From assembly GCA_950295325.1 (NCBI GenBank), contig OX485804.1, positions 20,894,001 through 20,958,000 on the forward strand: a DNA stretch of 64,000 nt, in the 5' to 3' direction. Below, piece after piece: positions 35,529-48,800 of this stretch (its first letter is position 1; each line of letters begins with the position of its first letter). The DNA comes from Polytrichum commune. Its lineage: Eukaryota > Streptophyta > Polytrichopsida > Polytrichales > Polytrichaceae. The notes beneath the pieces are model-generated. The model worked only from the letters and a program-made list of their open reading frames with translations, searched no databases and was not told where the DNA came from. The position numbers and the translations under genes were made by a program.

Positions 35529-35877
35529 TGAAGTACACCAAATATGATATTAAGTGTTTGATTAGATTTAGTGTTTTACCATCCTACTATGCTCAACACT
35601 AATTTTCAATTCTTTGATAATTAGTGTTAGACATAAATGCGCTGCCGCCGCCTTCCTTGTTGCCACCTCTTTCCCGGAAACAGTCAATCGCCTTCCTTGT
35701 TGCCACTTCTTTCCTACTAAACACTAAATTCGTGCATGTAACTTTCACATATTACCATACATGATATTTAGTGTTTGAGTTTACATTTAATGTTACTTAC
35801 TTTCATAGGGTTAGTGATATTTAGTGTAGTGTTCGTATTTAGTGTATCTAACACTAAATATCATATTTTGTGTAGTG
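35529..35877. mobile_element. MITE with CACTA-like ends, copy B
   Basis: The right end in reverse complement is CACTACACAAAATATGATAT, continuing TTAGTGTTAG. The left end is GTACACCAAATATGATATTA. The interior matches copy A (27043-27367) in inverted orientation. It carries a GC-rich insert absent from copy A, with a 28-bp direct repeat (CGCCTTCCTTGTTGCCAC at about 35648 and 35690). Confidence 0.78.
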
Positions 35878-35954
35878 AGCGCCCTTGCTGTTCGGCCAAT
35901 CAACCCCTTTGGTTCATGGCCCTTGCCGGTCGTGTGGCAAGGGCCTTAGGGTGT

Positions 35955-36280
35955 GTTTCCATGTAGGTTGCTCACCCACCCAATTCTAATGTGAATAAGG
36001 ACAAACTCACCCAAATGTAGACGGAATTTGGTGGGGTAGGGTTCGTATGTGCCAACTATCTACTCCCATCTTCTCAAATTTGGGCCCACCTACTAACCCC
36101 CCCCCCCTCCTTGTTACCAAGGATGGAATTCTAGACCAACATTGGTTCTCTTGAGTCTTTAATCGGTCTTAATCCTTTGGTGACCAACACTTGTAGATTA
36201 AAGATTCCTTAGTAGGCACATGGAAGTCTAGCGGCATCTGTCCATGGCTCTCCACATTCTAGTAGACCGCTAGAGTGTAG
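35955..36280. repeat. Dispersed repeat, partner of 18173-18344
   Basis: It shares GTTTCCATGTAGGTTGCTC, CGTATGTGCCAACTA, CATGGAAGTCTAG and CTCCACATTCTAGTAGACCGC-type blocks with GDSL intron 4. It contains a run of nine or ten C near 36098 and extra sequence in the middle. Confidence 0.5.
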
Positions 36281-37656
36281 TTGGATGACGGCTTGTGCAT
36301 AACTACATGCGAATACCTCCGACTCATTATTTTCTAGAATTTAATGGACGAGCAACCGACATGGAAACTAATCCTTAAGAACCATAAAACGTGCAATTTT
36401 AGTGTAACATCCCGCAAAGTTTTTGGTACCAAAATCAGTCCGAACTTTATCAAAATTATGGCACCCCTATACATTCCCAATGGGGTCTTGATCGGGTATA
36501 GGTGGTTCTTATTATTATACATGGTCACGGCCCTTGGTTCGTGCGTGAAGTGGCCCGTTCTTATTGGTGATGAATCGAATTTCAAGAAGGGAGCATCAGC
36601 GAGGTGACGTCAAATTCACGTCAAGACTCTCTTGTGTTTTGGGCGAGGAGCAAGCAGACTGCCCTCATGCTCACTGTTTTCCTTTTTCCTTTTTCCTTTC
36701 CTGTGGAATAGCTTAACTTTACTTATCGATCGTTTGGCGAATACGGCGAAAGAAGAGAAGGAATTTACGGCTAAAAATACTCCTCTCATCCCAGATTTCA
36801 GCCTCACGGACATTCTCATCTGCTGTGACAATGAATGAGTATAGGAAAAAGAGTATTAGCATGGCCACAAATCCAGCAGTTATGTAATCCAGGCACAGAA
36901 TTCGTCATCTCATTATCAGTATTCAAGCGAGAAGGTTGTTGAGAGTTAGCGACTACTTACATCAAACTTCTAGGTTGAGTATGTGTTCCTTCTGCTGAGC
37001 AATGTGCCCACGTTCATACGAAAATCTCGGGGTAAATATTCATTCTCGATTTCCGAAACTGTTTCTTGAATTTCAGACATTGTCTGTTTCTGGAATGTGA
37101 CTTGAGGTCTTTGCTTTTCAAATTACCTCTTCTACAGATCGAGGAATTATTGTGTGGAAGAAGGTTACGTAATTGCGTCTTCGAATCCGTTGCCCTCCGA
37201 ACGTGCAGCTTCGGAAGAATCCATATCTCAAGTGAAGTGAAGGGAGTGGGTGATTGATTACCAATGGGGGTATTTAATGATACGAGTAGCCGAATTGTTC
37301 TTTCTTTCTTTTTTTTGGAAAGATTGCATCGTCGAGGAGAGCTACGAAAGCAAGGGAGGGTTTTAGAATTTCCACGCTCTGTGGCTCTCAGTCACCACAG
37401 AACACAGAAATTAGGGTTCCTTTCTAAGCAAGGGTTTCTCCACTCATGCTGCAGAGAGTGTGTGTGTGTGTGTGTCTCCACTCATTCTGGTGTGTGCTAT
37501 GGTCTTGGTTATGGTTATGACAGGCTCATATTACATGCACGCGACCTCCTGGGTGAGTAATGAAATCACAGCTTTAATTGTGGAGCACATGGCAGGCGGA
37601 GATCACATGCACTTGGGCTGATAACTGCCTGGAGAAGAGGTCTGCATTTGAGCATC
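36281..37656. other. Upstream region of POT1
   Basis: A half-end of the GGGCCACTTCAC foldback family lies at about 36520-36560 (ATGGTCACGGCCCTTGG, then CGTGAAGTGGCCC). A GT dinucleotide run lies at 37456-37476. The POT1 leader probably starts in 36.6-37.6 kb, but no TATA box or splice-supported 5' exon could be fixed. Confidence 0.45.
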
Positions 37657-40600
37657 ATGTCGTTGGCAAAGCGGCGGGGACGGGACTTTCGGGACAAATA
37701 TACCTACAGTAACCTCAAAGATGCTGTGACGTGCGTGAATGAGAGAGTGAACTTTTATGGCGTTGTATCTGAATACGAGCAACCCAAGCCCACCCAAGGC
37801 CCAGGTGATTTCTCTCGTGTAGAGGTTTTTGTGATTATCATTACCTTAAGACATGTTGAGACACCCTGCATAATTCATCCCCGCCTGAATCTCCACCTTC
37901 ACTTTTAGGATATGACAGAGAGTGAATGACTGTTGTGTGATGTTGGTGTTGTAGATTGGTTATGCACTATGACAGTGATTGACATGGGATACGACAGCCC
38001 CGGACTGCGTGTTCTCTACTTTGCGCCTAATGACATGCAGCCACATGTGAAGGCTGTTGGTGACATTATACGATTTCATCGCATTAAGGTAAATCATTTC
38101 ACAAAAAAGTCTTCGTTCACTTCACATCTAGTTGGTATATGTCTTTGAAATTCTTCATCACCCCTAGTTGCCAGATTTAGGGGTTAGGGTTTAGGGCCAA
38201 ATCTGTCACAACTGATCAAGGGCAGATTTAAGGTTTCCCTTAATCAGTTGTGATAGATTTGGGTATGGATCAGCTCCATACCTGTCAATATATCTGCTCG
38301 ATTCGTGTCTTGAATAAGGTCTGTTAAATAGTGTAAGGCAAGGAGAGGTGGAGAACCATTTGATTTGTGAAACTGTCACCTTCTCATTTATTCACCACCC
38401 TTTCAGAGAGTCTCTTGCATGAGGCATTTGGCTACTGAAAGCTTCCTAAGGGATAGGGATGTGCAGATGAGTATATTCAATACTGCCATCCAGGCACTTG
38501 GGAACCCCAAGCAGGGCTCATCCTTTGTAGTGCTACATGGGTCAAAGGGTGACGATTATGAGCCATACCAAAAGTCACATGGCAATTTCACAATGGAGGC
38601 ACATGATCATGAAGTAATCACACTCCTTCGAGCATGGGTGAACACACAATCTCTTCATGCCTGTATGTATTCCACATTTGGGAGTATTTTATTATTCCTG
38701 CTGTTATCCAAGTGAAAGAAAGAATTAAGTATCCAGGGGTAGAATCAATTCAAACTTTTACGTTATTGTGACTGCTCTAAGAGAAGTACTCTTCCACTTT
38801 GGGCTTGACTTGGCTGGGTGCGATGCTGCTGTCTGGTGCATTGAAAACAGCTGCAGGCGAAACCAAGTATCTGGTGCCCATAAAAGATATCAAAGAGGGT
38901 TCCTATTTTGACCTATATTGTAAGGTGAGAAGGACGATTCTGTATTTCTTGAGAGCTTTTTTTTATAGTGGGGACATAATTATATTGTATTTTATGCAAA
39001 AAGTGTAACTGTGAAAGTTCAGTTATTAATGCTAAGCTTGGTAGGATATGTACAGGGTGAGGTGAAGAGGTCGATAAGCGTAAACTCTTGATTTTCTTGC
39101 CCTAGATAGGTAAGTTCTAACTTGGAGAGTATATCTGCAGAGAAATTAGTCATGATTGCTTGATACCCACTGTGACTGGTTGAGTCGAATAGATTACAGG
39201 TTGGATGATGCTGTGAGGAAGTCTAGAGTTTATGTGTTGAATTTCCAAAGAGTGTTGCAGGTAGTGTTTGTTAAAGACCAAGTTGCGGAGGACAACGTTG
39301 TTATCTATGTCTGGGATGGAACTGATGCAAGCCCGGTCAACTCTATTCCCCTGTACAGTCCCTTCCTTCAGCATTTTGAGCTGCTCTTCGCATGTTGCAA
39401 CTGTTTGTTTTGTTGTCACAATACCTCTACACAGAGAAGGTTACATATAGGATCTGCTTAAAGCATTTGCCTGCAACTTGGCAGTGGGGTTTAAGAACAA
39501 ATTCTCTAGTATCATTGCTGAAGGTTTATTACTATCAGTAGATTGAGAGTGCCAGTTGTGGTTTTGTTTGATATGTTCTATGTTCTGGCAGGACAAAGAA
39601 TGAACCTTAGGATGGGGTGTTTTCTGGCTTCTATAGTCACCTTTTGGTCAAAAGCAGACCATAATGTGAAGAACTTAAGTATAAACTGCAATGCATGGAG
39701 GTGCTTTTCTATCTAATGAATCCGCATGTCATTATATTATTTTAATGGGAGAAGTTAGTGAAATCTGCTTACTGTTTTTCAGGGATCATGGTGAGAGGGA
39801 GGATTCAGACCAAGATTTGTGGAGTTCTAAAGAGCTTGCTGTGCCAATTGATGTCATGCGTAGCTTCCCAGCCTTAGGAACAGTTCTAGCTCTGATTCCT
39901 GAGATGCCCATAGAGGAGCTTGCACCCCAGCTACCAGTTGCTGGTGACTGGGTGAAGCTACGCAACATCGGTTGTCGTATTCAAAATGGGTTTTATGAAG
40001 GTATTATTCTTCGTAAGAGCAAGATTGGCATAGTATCACGCAACTCACAACTAGTGCAGCACTGTGAGAGGTAGGTTCTTCCAGTGATGCAATAGTGTAC
40101 AATATCTGTTTTGTTACTATCATGAATATAGGATCAGTGCAAAACTTGTGAAGAATCTTGAAGATTTTTATGTACAGTATACCTTGGGATTTTTTCTGGA
40201 TAAAGAGGTTGAGGAGTTTTCAATTTCTTAAATAATATCTCAAGTCAGCTACAATAAAATTGATGGCACAAGTTCTGTTGTTTAGAGAGAATTTCAGTAA
40301 TTCTCCATGAATAGAGTCTGGCAGTACACAGAAGCTTGTTGCCTATTCTACTTTCAATCCTACCTGGAGTACAACTCGTTGCTAGGGAACCATTGAGAAT
40401 TAATTATTGCTTCTTGTGACAGGGCATATGAAGAGCGTCTAGCCTCTGATGATCTTCGTCTTCCTCAATGGTGTCCAAAACCGCCTCAATCCATCTCAGG
40501 TATGTGTGTGCTTGTTTCTTACCTGCTGAAGATAATCTTTGTCCTATTAATTCACTTTCAATGCAATTTCCTTTAAGATCTGTCAATTTAAGGTGTACTA

Positions 40601-41676
40601 GATGGTTCACACTAAGTCTGTTGTTGGCATTGTATCACGTATATGTGCCGTTTGTGGTTGGTATTTACTAGAACCTCGTGCTAAATTTTTTGTTTGGTTG
40701 TGTCCTATGCAGTCACAAGCTACGACCATGTGAAGCTCTCTTCATTGCGAGAAGTTCTCACACATCCACAGGTTGTTTTCTTTCAGGATTGTGTACCTGT
40801 TTCCACTAGTGATGTCTATATTTGTGCAGCAGTTGGAGAATTTCCTGTTAGACTACCATTATTATGTTGATTTTAATTGTGCTGTTTCTACGGAGTGGTT
40901 CACAACATGCATCAGGGGAGTGACATCAGGCTGATTTTATTCCCTCCACCAACCTCTGATTTCACTCTGGCTTTTGGGAATATTGAACTTCGATAATATC
41001 TTATTTCCAATTACAGTATTCTTAGGACTTGCTGGAGAGTCAAGTTAATTGGTTATATAGGTTGAAATAAGTATGATGTAGGAGGACCTGGGCATGAGAA
41101 GTTTATTCATGCCATAGCTACTGAGCCATGGCACATATATCTTACAGGTGACATATAAGTTTCGATCAATGGTTCAAGTCGTGGCTGCTTGCCCATCAGA
41201 GGTGCTTGATTTTTGTGTCCCCCTTGATCAAGGTGAGTCTGCATCAAAAGCACAGCATGGAGAAGGTGCCTTTGTGTATGCTGTCCGACTGACTCTGGAG
41301 GATCCAACAGCTCGTATCCATGCTTTCCTGTATGGTGAAGATGCAGTACGTCAACCTTCCTCAACCATTACCAAGAAACATCTCAATTCCTATGAATTTT
41401 TGCATGAGATTGCGTATTTTGGTGTAACCATTGTGATGATTTATATTTGAATTGCAGGTGGAGTTTTTTAATGGGTATCCAGCTGCAGACTTACGTCAGC
41501 AGGGAGACACTGTAGGAGCACTGAAGCGAAAAGTGCAACGGCTTCTAGGCGTTCAGGAGACTGGCCCTGTGTATCCTCCTTGGGTAAAATGCTGTCTTAT
41601 GTCATATTACACTGAAAAAGCACATCCTCGAGAGTCACGCCGTTTTCGCATCTTTGGTACACGCTTACCAGGATGA
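37657..41676 (+). CDS. POT1: POT1, telomere single-strand end-binding protein, complete
   Basis: POT1 proteins bind telomeric single-stranded DNA or the telomerase complex through OB folds. There are ten exons: 37657-37804, 37955-38088, 38407-38662, 38851-38924, 39261-39352, 39783-40070, 40423-40499, 40713-40771, 41148-41345 and 41458-41676. All borders are GT-AG with matching phases, giving 1545 nt and 514 residues. The exon 4 start could be 38857 instead. The N-terminal OB fold has YSNLKDAVTCVNERVNFYGV, WLCTMTVID and VGDIIRFHRIK. The second has GSYFDLYCK, VVIYVWDGTDASPV and VPIDVMRSFPALGTVL. The C-terminal region has FRSMVQVVAACPSEVLDFC and ends PPWVKCCLMSYY then FRIFGTRLPG, typical of plant POT1. 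Arabidopsis POT1a is 467 residues. No stop or frameshift interrupts the model. A foldback repeat begins about 115 bp after the stop. Confidence 0.94.
38177..38262 (+). repeat. Telomere-like box and 66-nt hairpin in POT1 intron 2
   Basis: TTAGGGGTTAGGGTTTAGGG (38177-38196) contains plant telomere-repeat units (TTTAGGG). Directly after it, CCAAATCTGTCACAACTGAT (38197 on) pairs with ATCAGTTGTGATAGATTTGG (to 38262), giving arms of 26 nt with two or three mismatches around a 14-nt loop. It is in the sense strand of POT1. Confidence 0.7.
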
Positions 41677-41790
41677 CTGGATCTTCCCATACACTGATAC
41701 AACTTTCTTGATCATCTAGTGCAAATACTCGCTCAGAAAATGGCAGGTTCTCTGCATGTAGCTTACAAGGTGCAAGTGCAAATACAAAGA

Positions 41791-42612
41791 AGTAATACTC
41801 CTTTGGTAAGATGACTTCACACAAGAGCAAACTCAATTTCATGAAGGTTCCAAGCTAGTTCAAGAACCTTCCATCCAATGTTACCAGATTGTACTACCAA
41901 TTTCATAAACCTTCTAAATTAGTCCATGATTCTTCTAAACCAACTTGACATATGGCACACCTCAATGTCATGATAGTGGACCTTTACCTCTAGCAACTTC
42001 ATGAATCTTCCAAACCAATTTCATAAATCTTTTCACACTGTGTGGTTTTTATATTCTCAACTTCTCAACTTTTCACCTCCTTGTTTTGCATTCTTTGCCT
42101 ACTTCTTGTTCATTGGTTTCTCCGTGTTCTTTATTTATCTAGAAGCCTCTAGCCTTGACGTTGATTTTTCTTTAGAGTACCTCAAGTTGGAAGCAAGTAG
42201 TGTTGGCTCTTCTTTGGTCTTTGATAACTGTCCATTGAGGCAAGCAACACAAACCCAATGTTGTTGGAGTGCACAATGTTGTGGATTTGAGAGTGTTTAT
42301 TGAAATTTTGGTAGAGCTAGTTGTGGGGAGCAACTTAGAGCATCTCATACTTGATGTGCCGTTATTTGTGAAATAGAGTTATACAGTTCATGAAATTGAT
42401 TATATGAAGTTGTGAATATGGGTACCAAATCATGAAATTGTTGACAACATGTAGTGAAGTTGGTTGAAAGTTCGAGTTGAATTGGTTGTCTATATAGTGA
42501 ACTTGGTTCTTGATTCCAATGAAATTGGTAGAATCTAATGTTAAATTGGTTTGTAAAATCATGAAATTGAGTTTGCACTTCTGTGAATTCATCTCACCAA
42601 AGGAGTATTATC
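41791..42612. mobile_element. Foldback element, about 820 bp, in POT1 3' flank
   Basis: The left arm (AGTAATACTCCTTTGGTAAG ... GCAAACTCAATTTCATGA, 41791-41846) is the inverse of the right arm (TCATGAAATTGAGTTTGCAC ... CACCAAAGGAGTATTA, 42559-42612). The interior of both arms is made of short repeats (ACCAATTTCATAAA on the left, ATGAAATTGGT on the right). The only ORFs are antisense shadows of the arms. Confidence 0.75.
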
Positions 42613-45479
42613 ATAAAAGGCATGTGGGATTTTATTTTCTTTTTGAACAGTCTTGGTTCTTGGTCACGGGCCAATTCCGGTGTAAGGGTGGGTTGCTTCA
42701 AATAAACTTAAGTGATCGATTTGGTTGATTCTATCATACAAGATCATCAAATAAACCAACAAAAACCAATCATCACACTGTAACATTCCTAAGCATAATA
42801 TCCTATACTGAATTGCACTTTATAGGACGTGGGGTTGCAACATATGGCCATATACACAATTTATTGGGCTTCACCAAGTTCATAAATCATGTTTTATATA
42901 TTTATGTGTTTTATATACATTTTTTTAATTTCAAGGAGAAAATAAAAATATACTCATGCTAGAAATTGATGATCAAAATACATTGTATGTATTTGCATTG
43001 AAGGCTACCCAAGTTGTATACTTGAACTTAAATCTTCAAAAACATCAAAGTGTTTAATTTATTCAAATAATCCACTTGAAGAATAAGTTTATTTTTAGAT
43101 AGGATCACTTTTGACATGATCAGCTAAAAGTGAAAGTATGGAGTTCAAAGACATTATTTTTTGCTTGGAGAGGCCCAGTATGATCCTCTTAGATGCTTAG
43201 GAGTTAAGAGGTTGCATAAGGATACCTTCCAACTTGTAACTACTGTAACTACTACATGTTGGAATTCACAAGGAGCCGTTGTTCAACATGGTGTTTGTTG
43301 GATTTTCCTTTGGTGGAAGAGCCAAGATTTAGACTCAAGTTGTAAGGTTCTTGACAGTTGCACACAAATGTTCCAGTTTTTCTTTTCTTTTTTTGCAAGT
43401 TTATTCAATACTCCCATGTGAAGAAAAGGAAGAAAAGAAAAATGACATCGGCATGGTCAATGTGAAGATGGTACATTAAGGTCGAGGCATCCATAGTTGA
43501 CGAAGTCCCATTTAACCGCTCACTAGGGTCATGTAATGTCGACATGGATGAGAACTATATGTTTTAGGCGAACGGAGTTAAAGTTTATGTGGTGGCGGCT
43601 TCTAATTGATTACTCTCATGATAGTTCTAACAACTATCGTAGCCAAGTTTTACCATTTAGATGAGAAGCCATGGGTTAACCTATAGATCGACTCTATGTT
43701 ATCATGCACTTTACCGCTTCAAAAAATTTAGCAATTTCCATATTCATGAAAAATGAATAAAATAAAATAAAAAATATTCTCTTTGGAATAAGTTTCTAAT
43801 CACCAACCTTAGCAATATTCATTTTATTAGCACTATAGATGCCTCAACCTTAGCCATATTCATTTTATTGCCGCTTGGCAATGCAAGAGAAGGATGGTGT
43901 AGTGCATGTTGGTAGAGTGGTGGATCCATAGGTGTTTATTATGACACCCAAATTAAACCCACCTTCCGAAACATTAGGTAGTATACCCTACCTCTATACT
44001 AAGGGAACTCTTGAACATAGTAGGGTGATGGATTCAAATTCACATTGGCGGGAAACACTACTATTCTCTTTTCTTCTCTGTTATTTTTCTTTATGGTGAG
44101 GAAGACTAAGCTAATCAAGGAGAATTGGTGCTTTTTTGTTTGCAAGTTTTTGATTGTTAAACACCATGTATGTGAGGTAGTTGATGGCATTTAGAGAGGT
44201 AGTTTCCATTGGCATTTCAACGGAGGACTTGGGATTTCAGCCCAGTTGGCATAAATGGGGGATAAGAATATCAAGTTTGTCGTGCTTTCTTGTGATTGGT
44301 GTTGTGGAGAAGGAATTATAGCATCGTGTGAAATTGATGAATTGGATAATGAATTGAGGCAATGGGGCAAAAGGGGGAGTGTTTGTAGGTGCGGTGCCTT
44401 TGAGGTACATTATATCATGTTAGTGTTTAGTGAGGCATTTACAACGCATTTTGTAACAAATGCATGGAAGGAGCCAAGAAAAAAAGGTATTGTTCGGGTG
44501 TTTATTTTCATTTGTGCCTCCATGTATTGATGTAAAGTGGCAAATGAAAGGCAAGCAAGAAGAGTGTAAGCAATAATGTGTACAACTTTATTATGTATAT
44601 TGGTCCATAGGTTGTTGGTGTGTTTATGGGTACAACATGAAAGGAGGTGAAGCCAATTGTCATTTTGTTGAAGGCAACAGAGGGTATAGAGAGGGGAAAA
44701 TGCTTGCTTAAGGATTTTCTACTTCCAAAAGTTACCCATATAACATCCATAGTGAAACTTCAATATTTTGTGATTTGGGCTTCGAAGATTTGTTTGTTAG
44801 TCCAAAATAAGTTGGACCATTGGGTGTGAATATTTGCATTGTAAAGCCAATTGAAGACATAAGGGAATTCATGAATGGTGTGGAAGACATTGAAGTGAAG
44901 ATGTTCATTTTTGATGTATTGTTGCATGTTTCTTGGGGAACCATCAATTATGTGGGCATGGTATTGTTGGTAGGGGATGCGGTGTCCAATGAGGTGGAAA
45001 GGCAGGTTAGGGACAATGTCACCAATTGAACCATATTTGACAAATCTAGTGTCGTTGTGATCACAATCATGATGGTTGATAATGATTGTGATCCGATTTG
45101 GTAAGTCATAGAGGCACCGAATGTCACCTCGAGTGAATCATTTACGCCATACGTAAATGATTGTATTGTGGATACTAATAGGTGGGTGATTGTTGAGACA
45201 ATTTGAGAGTTCATGAATGAGGTCACTGCATTGTAACATGTGTGTAACATTTTCCCCCTAGTTACATACATAACATTATTGTAAAGGAATCATATAACAT
45301 AGTTAAAACACTAGCATTGTGACTATTAAAGCATTAAAACCTTAGCAAAAGAGTTACACAAAGTGTATCCTAGTTTACATGGGTTATAAACTCGCCATAT
45401 GTAGATGCTTACAAGGTCCTTGTTCCACCTCCTTGACATTTCACTATGGCTTTACCAACAAATCAGAGCCCTACATTGG
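42613..45479. other. Intergenic with dispersed repeat, no gene recognised
   Basis: 43476-43860 recurs in direct orientation at 57706-58110 (listed separately). A weak open region at 44255-45030 has several broken frames (for example KPIEDIREFMNGVEDIEVKM at about 44840) that may be a decayed element, but no family is recognised. Confidence 0.4.
43476..43860 (+). repeat. Dispersed direct repeat, copy 1
   Basis: Shared with 57706-58110: AAGGTCGAGGCATCCATAGT, CATTTAACCGCTCAC, GTCATGTAAT, CGACATGGA, GAGTTAAAGTTTATGTGGTG, GTTAACCTAT and CTCCATATTCAT-like, then GATGCCTCAACCTTA. No ORF. The repeat type is unknown. Confidence 0.7.
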
Positions 45480-45482
45480 GTG

Positions 45483-45858
45483 CCCATACCCATGCCCACC
45501 CATGCCCATGGGTTTTGGGTGGGCATGGGTGCAATATTATTGTTCATGAGTGGGCATGGGTGGGCATGGTTGCAATATTATTGTTCATAGGTGGGCATGG
45601 GTGGGCATGACTATGATATTATTGTTCATGGGTGGGGCACAATTACACAATTACACAATCATACAAGACACTTCACACAATTTTTGAATACATGGGCGCA
45701 ATTTGAATAGCATGGGTGGGCATGGGTGGGGCGTGGGTGGGCACATGTCATGCTATGTGTGGGCATGGGTGGGCATGGGTGCGCACATGTCATGCTATGG
45801 GTGGGCGTGGGTGGGCATAGGTCATTGCTGATGGGCATGGTCTGGGTATGGGTGCAAT
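45483..45858 (+). repeat. GGGTGGGCATG minisatellite
   Basis: Many short units of GGGTGGGCAT(G) are interspersed with longer blocks (TGCAATATTATTGTTCATG, repeated three times; GGGCACATGTCATGCTATG, repeated). The plus strand is strongly G-rich and C-poor. It is non-coding. Confidence 0.8.
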
Positions 45859-48800
45859 TAAAAAGGAAAATGTTGGGCTCTGCAACAAATCCTCTAGAGC
45901 CGAATCACAATTTGTATGCGACGGTGGTGCTTAGACAAGATTTGGGACATTACAAATTCTAGATCGATTTGATTATGAACCCACTTTCTCATAATGAGGG
46001 ACATGTGTGCATTGAAAATTGATTGGTAACCCAACTTTATGTCCCCATGGCTCAAAGACTTGTAGCATCGCACTGTTTTCTTTCAATGAAACACAACACT
46101 ACAACATGATCATGTAGATAAAGGACCCTTACCATGAATTTTTTCTTACAACCTTTCTTTGTTGAGCCACCCCATCTCTCGGTCACAATTGCCACTATGA
46201 CCCTTGTTGGTGGGCTCAACTTCCCCTACTTTATATATTTTTGTTTCTTCGGCTTCGTAGCCTCTGTTATCACCTTGATGACATTTGTGCGATCTTCTGG
46301 ACCCTATTGGCATTGATATGTGCCTAACACGAGAAGTGTGTGTTCACAATCCATAACAACATCTATCGCCATCGCATAATTACAAGCTAATGTAGAAGGT
46401 AGAGTTGATTTTGTATGAGCACAATGTTTTATACAAGAACTTACTTATCATCGTAGAGGCGTTGTTGGTGTGAGGATGCAACTGTGGTCATTTGGTGTTG
46501 TCGGAGATTCTTGTGCGCACGTAGTGGCACTTCGTGCCCTTGAAATTCTTCTCACCCGCCACAAAATTCTCTACCCAATTTGTTGGTATGAAACACTACT
46601 CAACAAACCTTTCTTTTTGGTGATGACCATAGTGTCTCATGGTGAACTCTCAATGTAGATTTGTGTGATCAAATGGTCCTCATGGGGGTATTTGGGCCTT
46701 ACTCTCTTGGGCCTAGAGGGTAGTAGATTGCAAGTGCCTAGAGACAGCCTCATAATCCATGGGGTGTTTGGGATAATTGTTCTCCCAGGACGTGATGTGA
46801 TGCGTGTGTTTAATTATGTAAAGGAACATGGAAATGTTGGTCACACTTGGAACATACAAGAAATCACTGAAACAACGACTCAAACACTATTTGCTTGGCA
46901 TCGTTCCAAACAAAAGGCTCATGTGTTGCCCCCATGAGTTCAAACAACATCATAATCATGCATTTGTGGTTGGGTAGCAGTGTTTGGTAGTGTAATATGA
47001 GAGCAATGTATTGCAAGATTTCTAATATGTTAAGAAGTCTAGCTATTGAGTCAACCATTTCAGGAGCACAACGTTTCAAAGACAAATACTTCCAATGAAG
47101 GGACAAGGGACATGAGAACGAGAACATTGTTTGTGCAAGAGGACAATGATGCACATTATACTAGATAACACAAGATGTTCTAAGTGTGCTACACTGAGTG
47201 TTACAGTATATGGAGCAAAATGTTGTTCTCACATCACAATTGAACACAAGCTCCATTCCACACAATCGACATGAAGCAATGATGGAGGCATGCTACAACG
47301 ACATGTGGGAGGGATTGTTTTGATGTGTACATATAACATTTCATTTGAATAACTAATCACCTATGGACCTCTAATTAGTCATGCCCTAATATGCTCCTTA
47401 ACCCTAATCCCATTTGCCGACCCTAAACCCTACCCTTAAATATGGCTCAATGTTACATGTGTAATTCAAATTTCATGAACATGATTGTGCTCTCAAATTC
47501 AACAAACTCCTAGGGTGGGAGTTCTCATGATGTGTCATATAGGATGCCAAATCTATGATGGGCACCATGACAGATGCCGATCATGATGCATAAAACATGC
47601 ATTCATTGCCCATGTGCGCCAAATCATTGTACCACGTGAAACATTATAACATTGATTTTATAAAACATTGTGGTGATCACACTGTGGCGTCCCGGGTTAA
47701 CTTCTCCCTGGTTAACTAAGGGTAATTGTTCGCCTTGGTCAGTGGCCTCCCATGCAATCACCATAGCCTCACACAACTTGGCCTTAAAGACAAGCATGGT
47801 GAACTATGCTTGGGGCGATGATGCATGTCGTAAACTAAGGGTCAAAGACAAGTCATAATTTGGAGAAGTTAGTGCACCAGATGGTTGATGTGAACTATCC
47901 TTTGTGATTGACCTAATGAATCAATGTCGGCTCTATTGAGACCAACTAACAGAATAGTAGGCACTACACCTTATCTTCTATCAAGGGAAACTCTTAACCC
48001 TTAACTTCCCAAGCCCATGAAAGGGTTGCTTTGAGTGCATTTCACTCAATGTTGGTTGTGGAATTTACACGAACAACTTTTGAGGTTAAAATGGGATTTG
48101 TTTGTAGGATCTTGAAACATGGGAGATGAGCTATAACGAGGGGGGAAATGGGCACAAGTAACCCTTGGGATTTTTAGATTATAACAATTGAAGGAATAAG
48201 TATTGCACAAGAAATTGCCATGTTCTATCCCCCAAAAAGGCCTTTGACCAATGAAATTCACATGGAAAATGAGCAAAAGGCATGTGTGATCCACTAGACA
48301 GGAACAACTCAATAGTTGAGCATCTCCACAAACTCTCATGCCAAAATGTACAAATTATAATAAGCCAACCACCTTGCATTTGGAGTATGTAAACTGTCCC
48401 AATTTTCTAACCACATATATGCAAAGAATTCGTTCAAAAATTTGAGAATGTCCAAATGTTAAATTAAACAGTGAATGTGAACACAAGGGGGATTTCTACA
48501 TGCACATCCAAAAAAAATACATTGTTATCAAAATAAACATCTTTGATGTTCATGCAAAGTTAGCATTGAAGTGGCAATTATTGATTGGAGCCAGCACCCT
48601 CATATGAGCTCCCAACACAACCAAAACATGACCACTTCCCACTTGACATATTTTTACACATTCTAATCATCTACAAATTGCACAACTCATATGTCTATGT
48701 GTAGATATCCATGTTTGATTGATGTGTATAGTTATTTTGATTGTGGATGAATGAGTTGGGTGGGGTTAATGTAGAGGGAAAATCATCCATTGATCATAAA

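Noticed and set aside
44255-45030. Decayed protein gene
   Set aside because: Several open stretches exist in different frames, but none matches a family and no consistent splice model was found.
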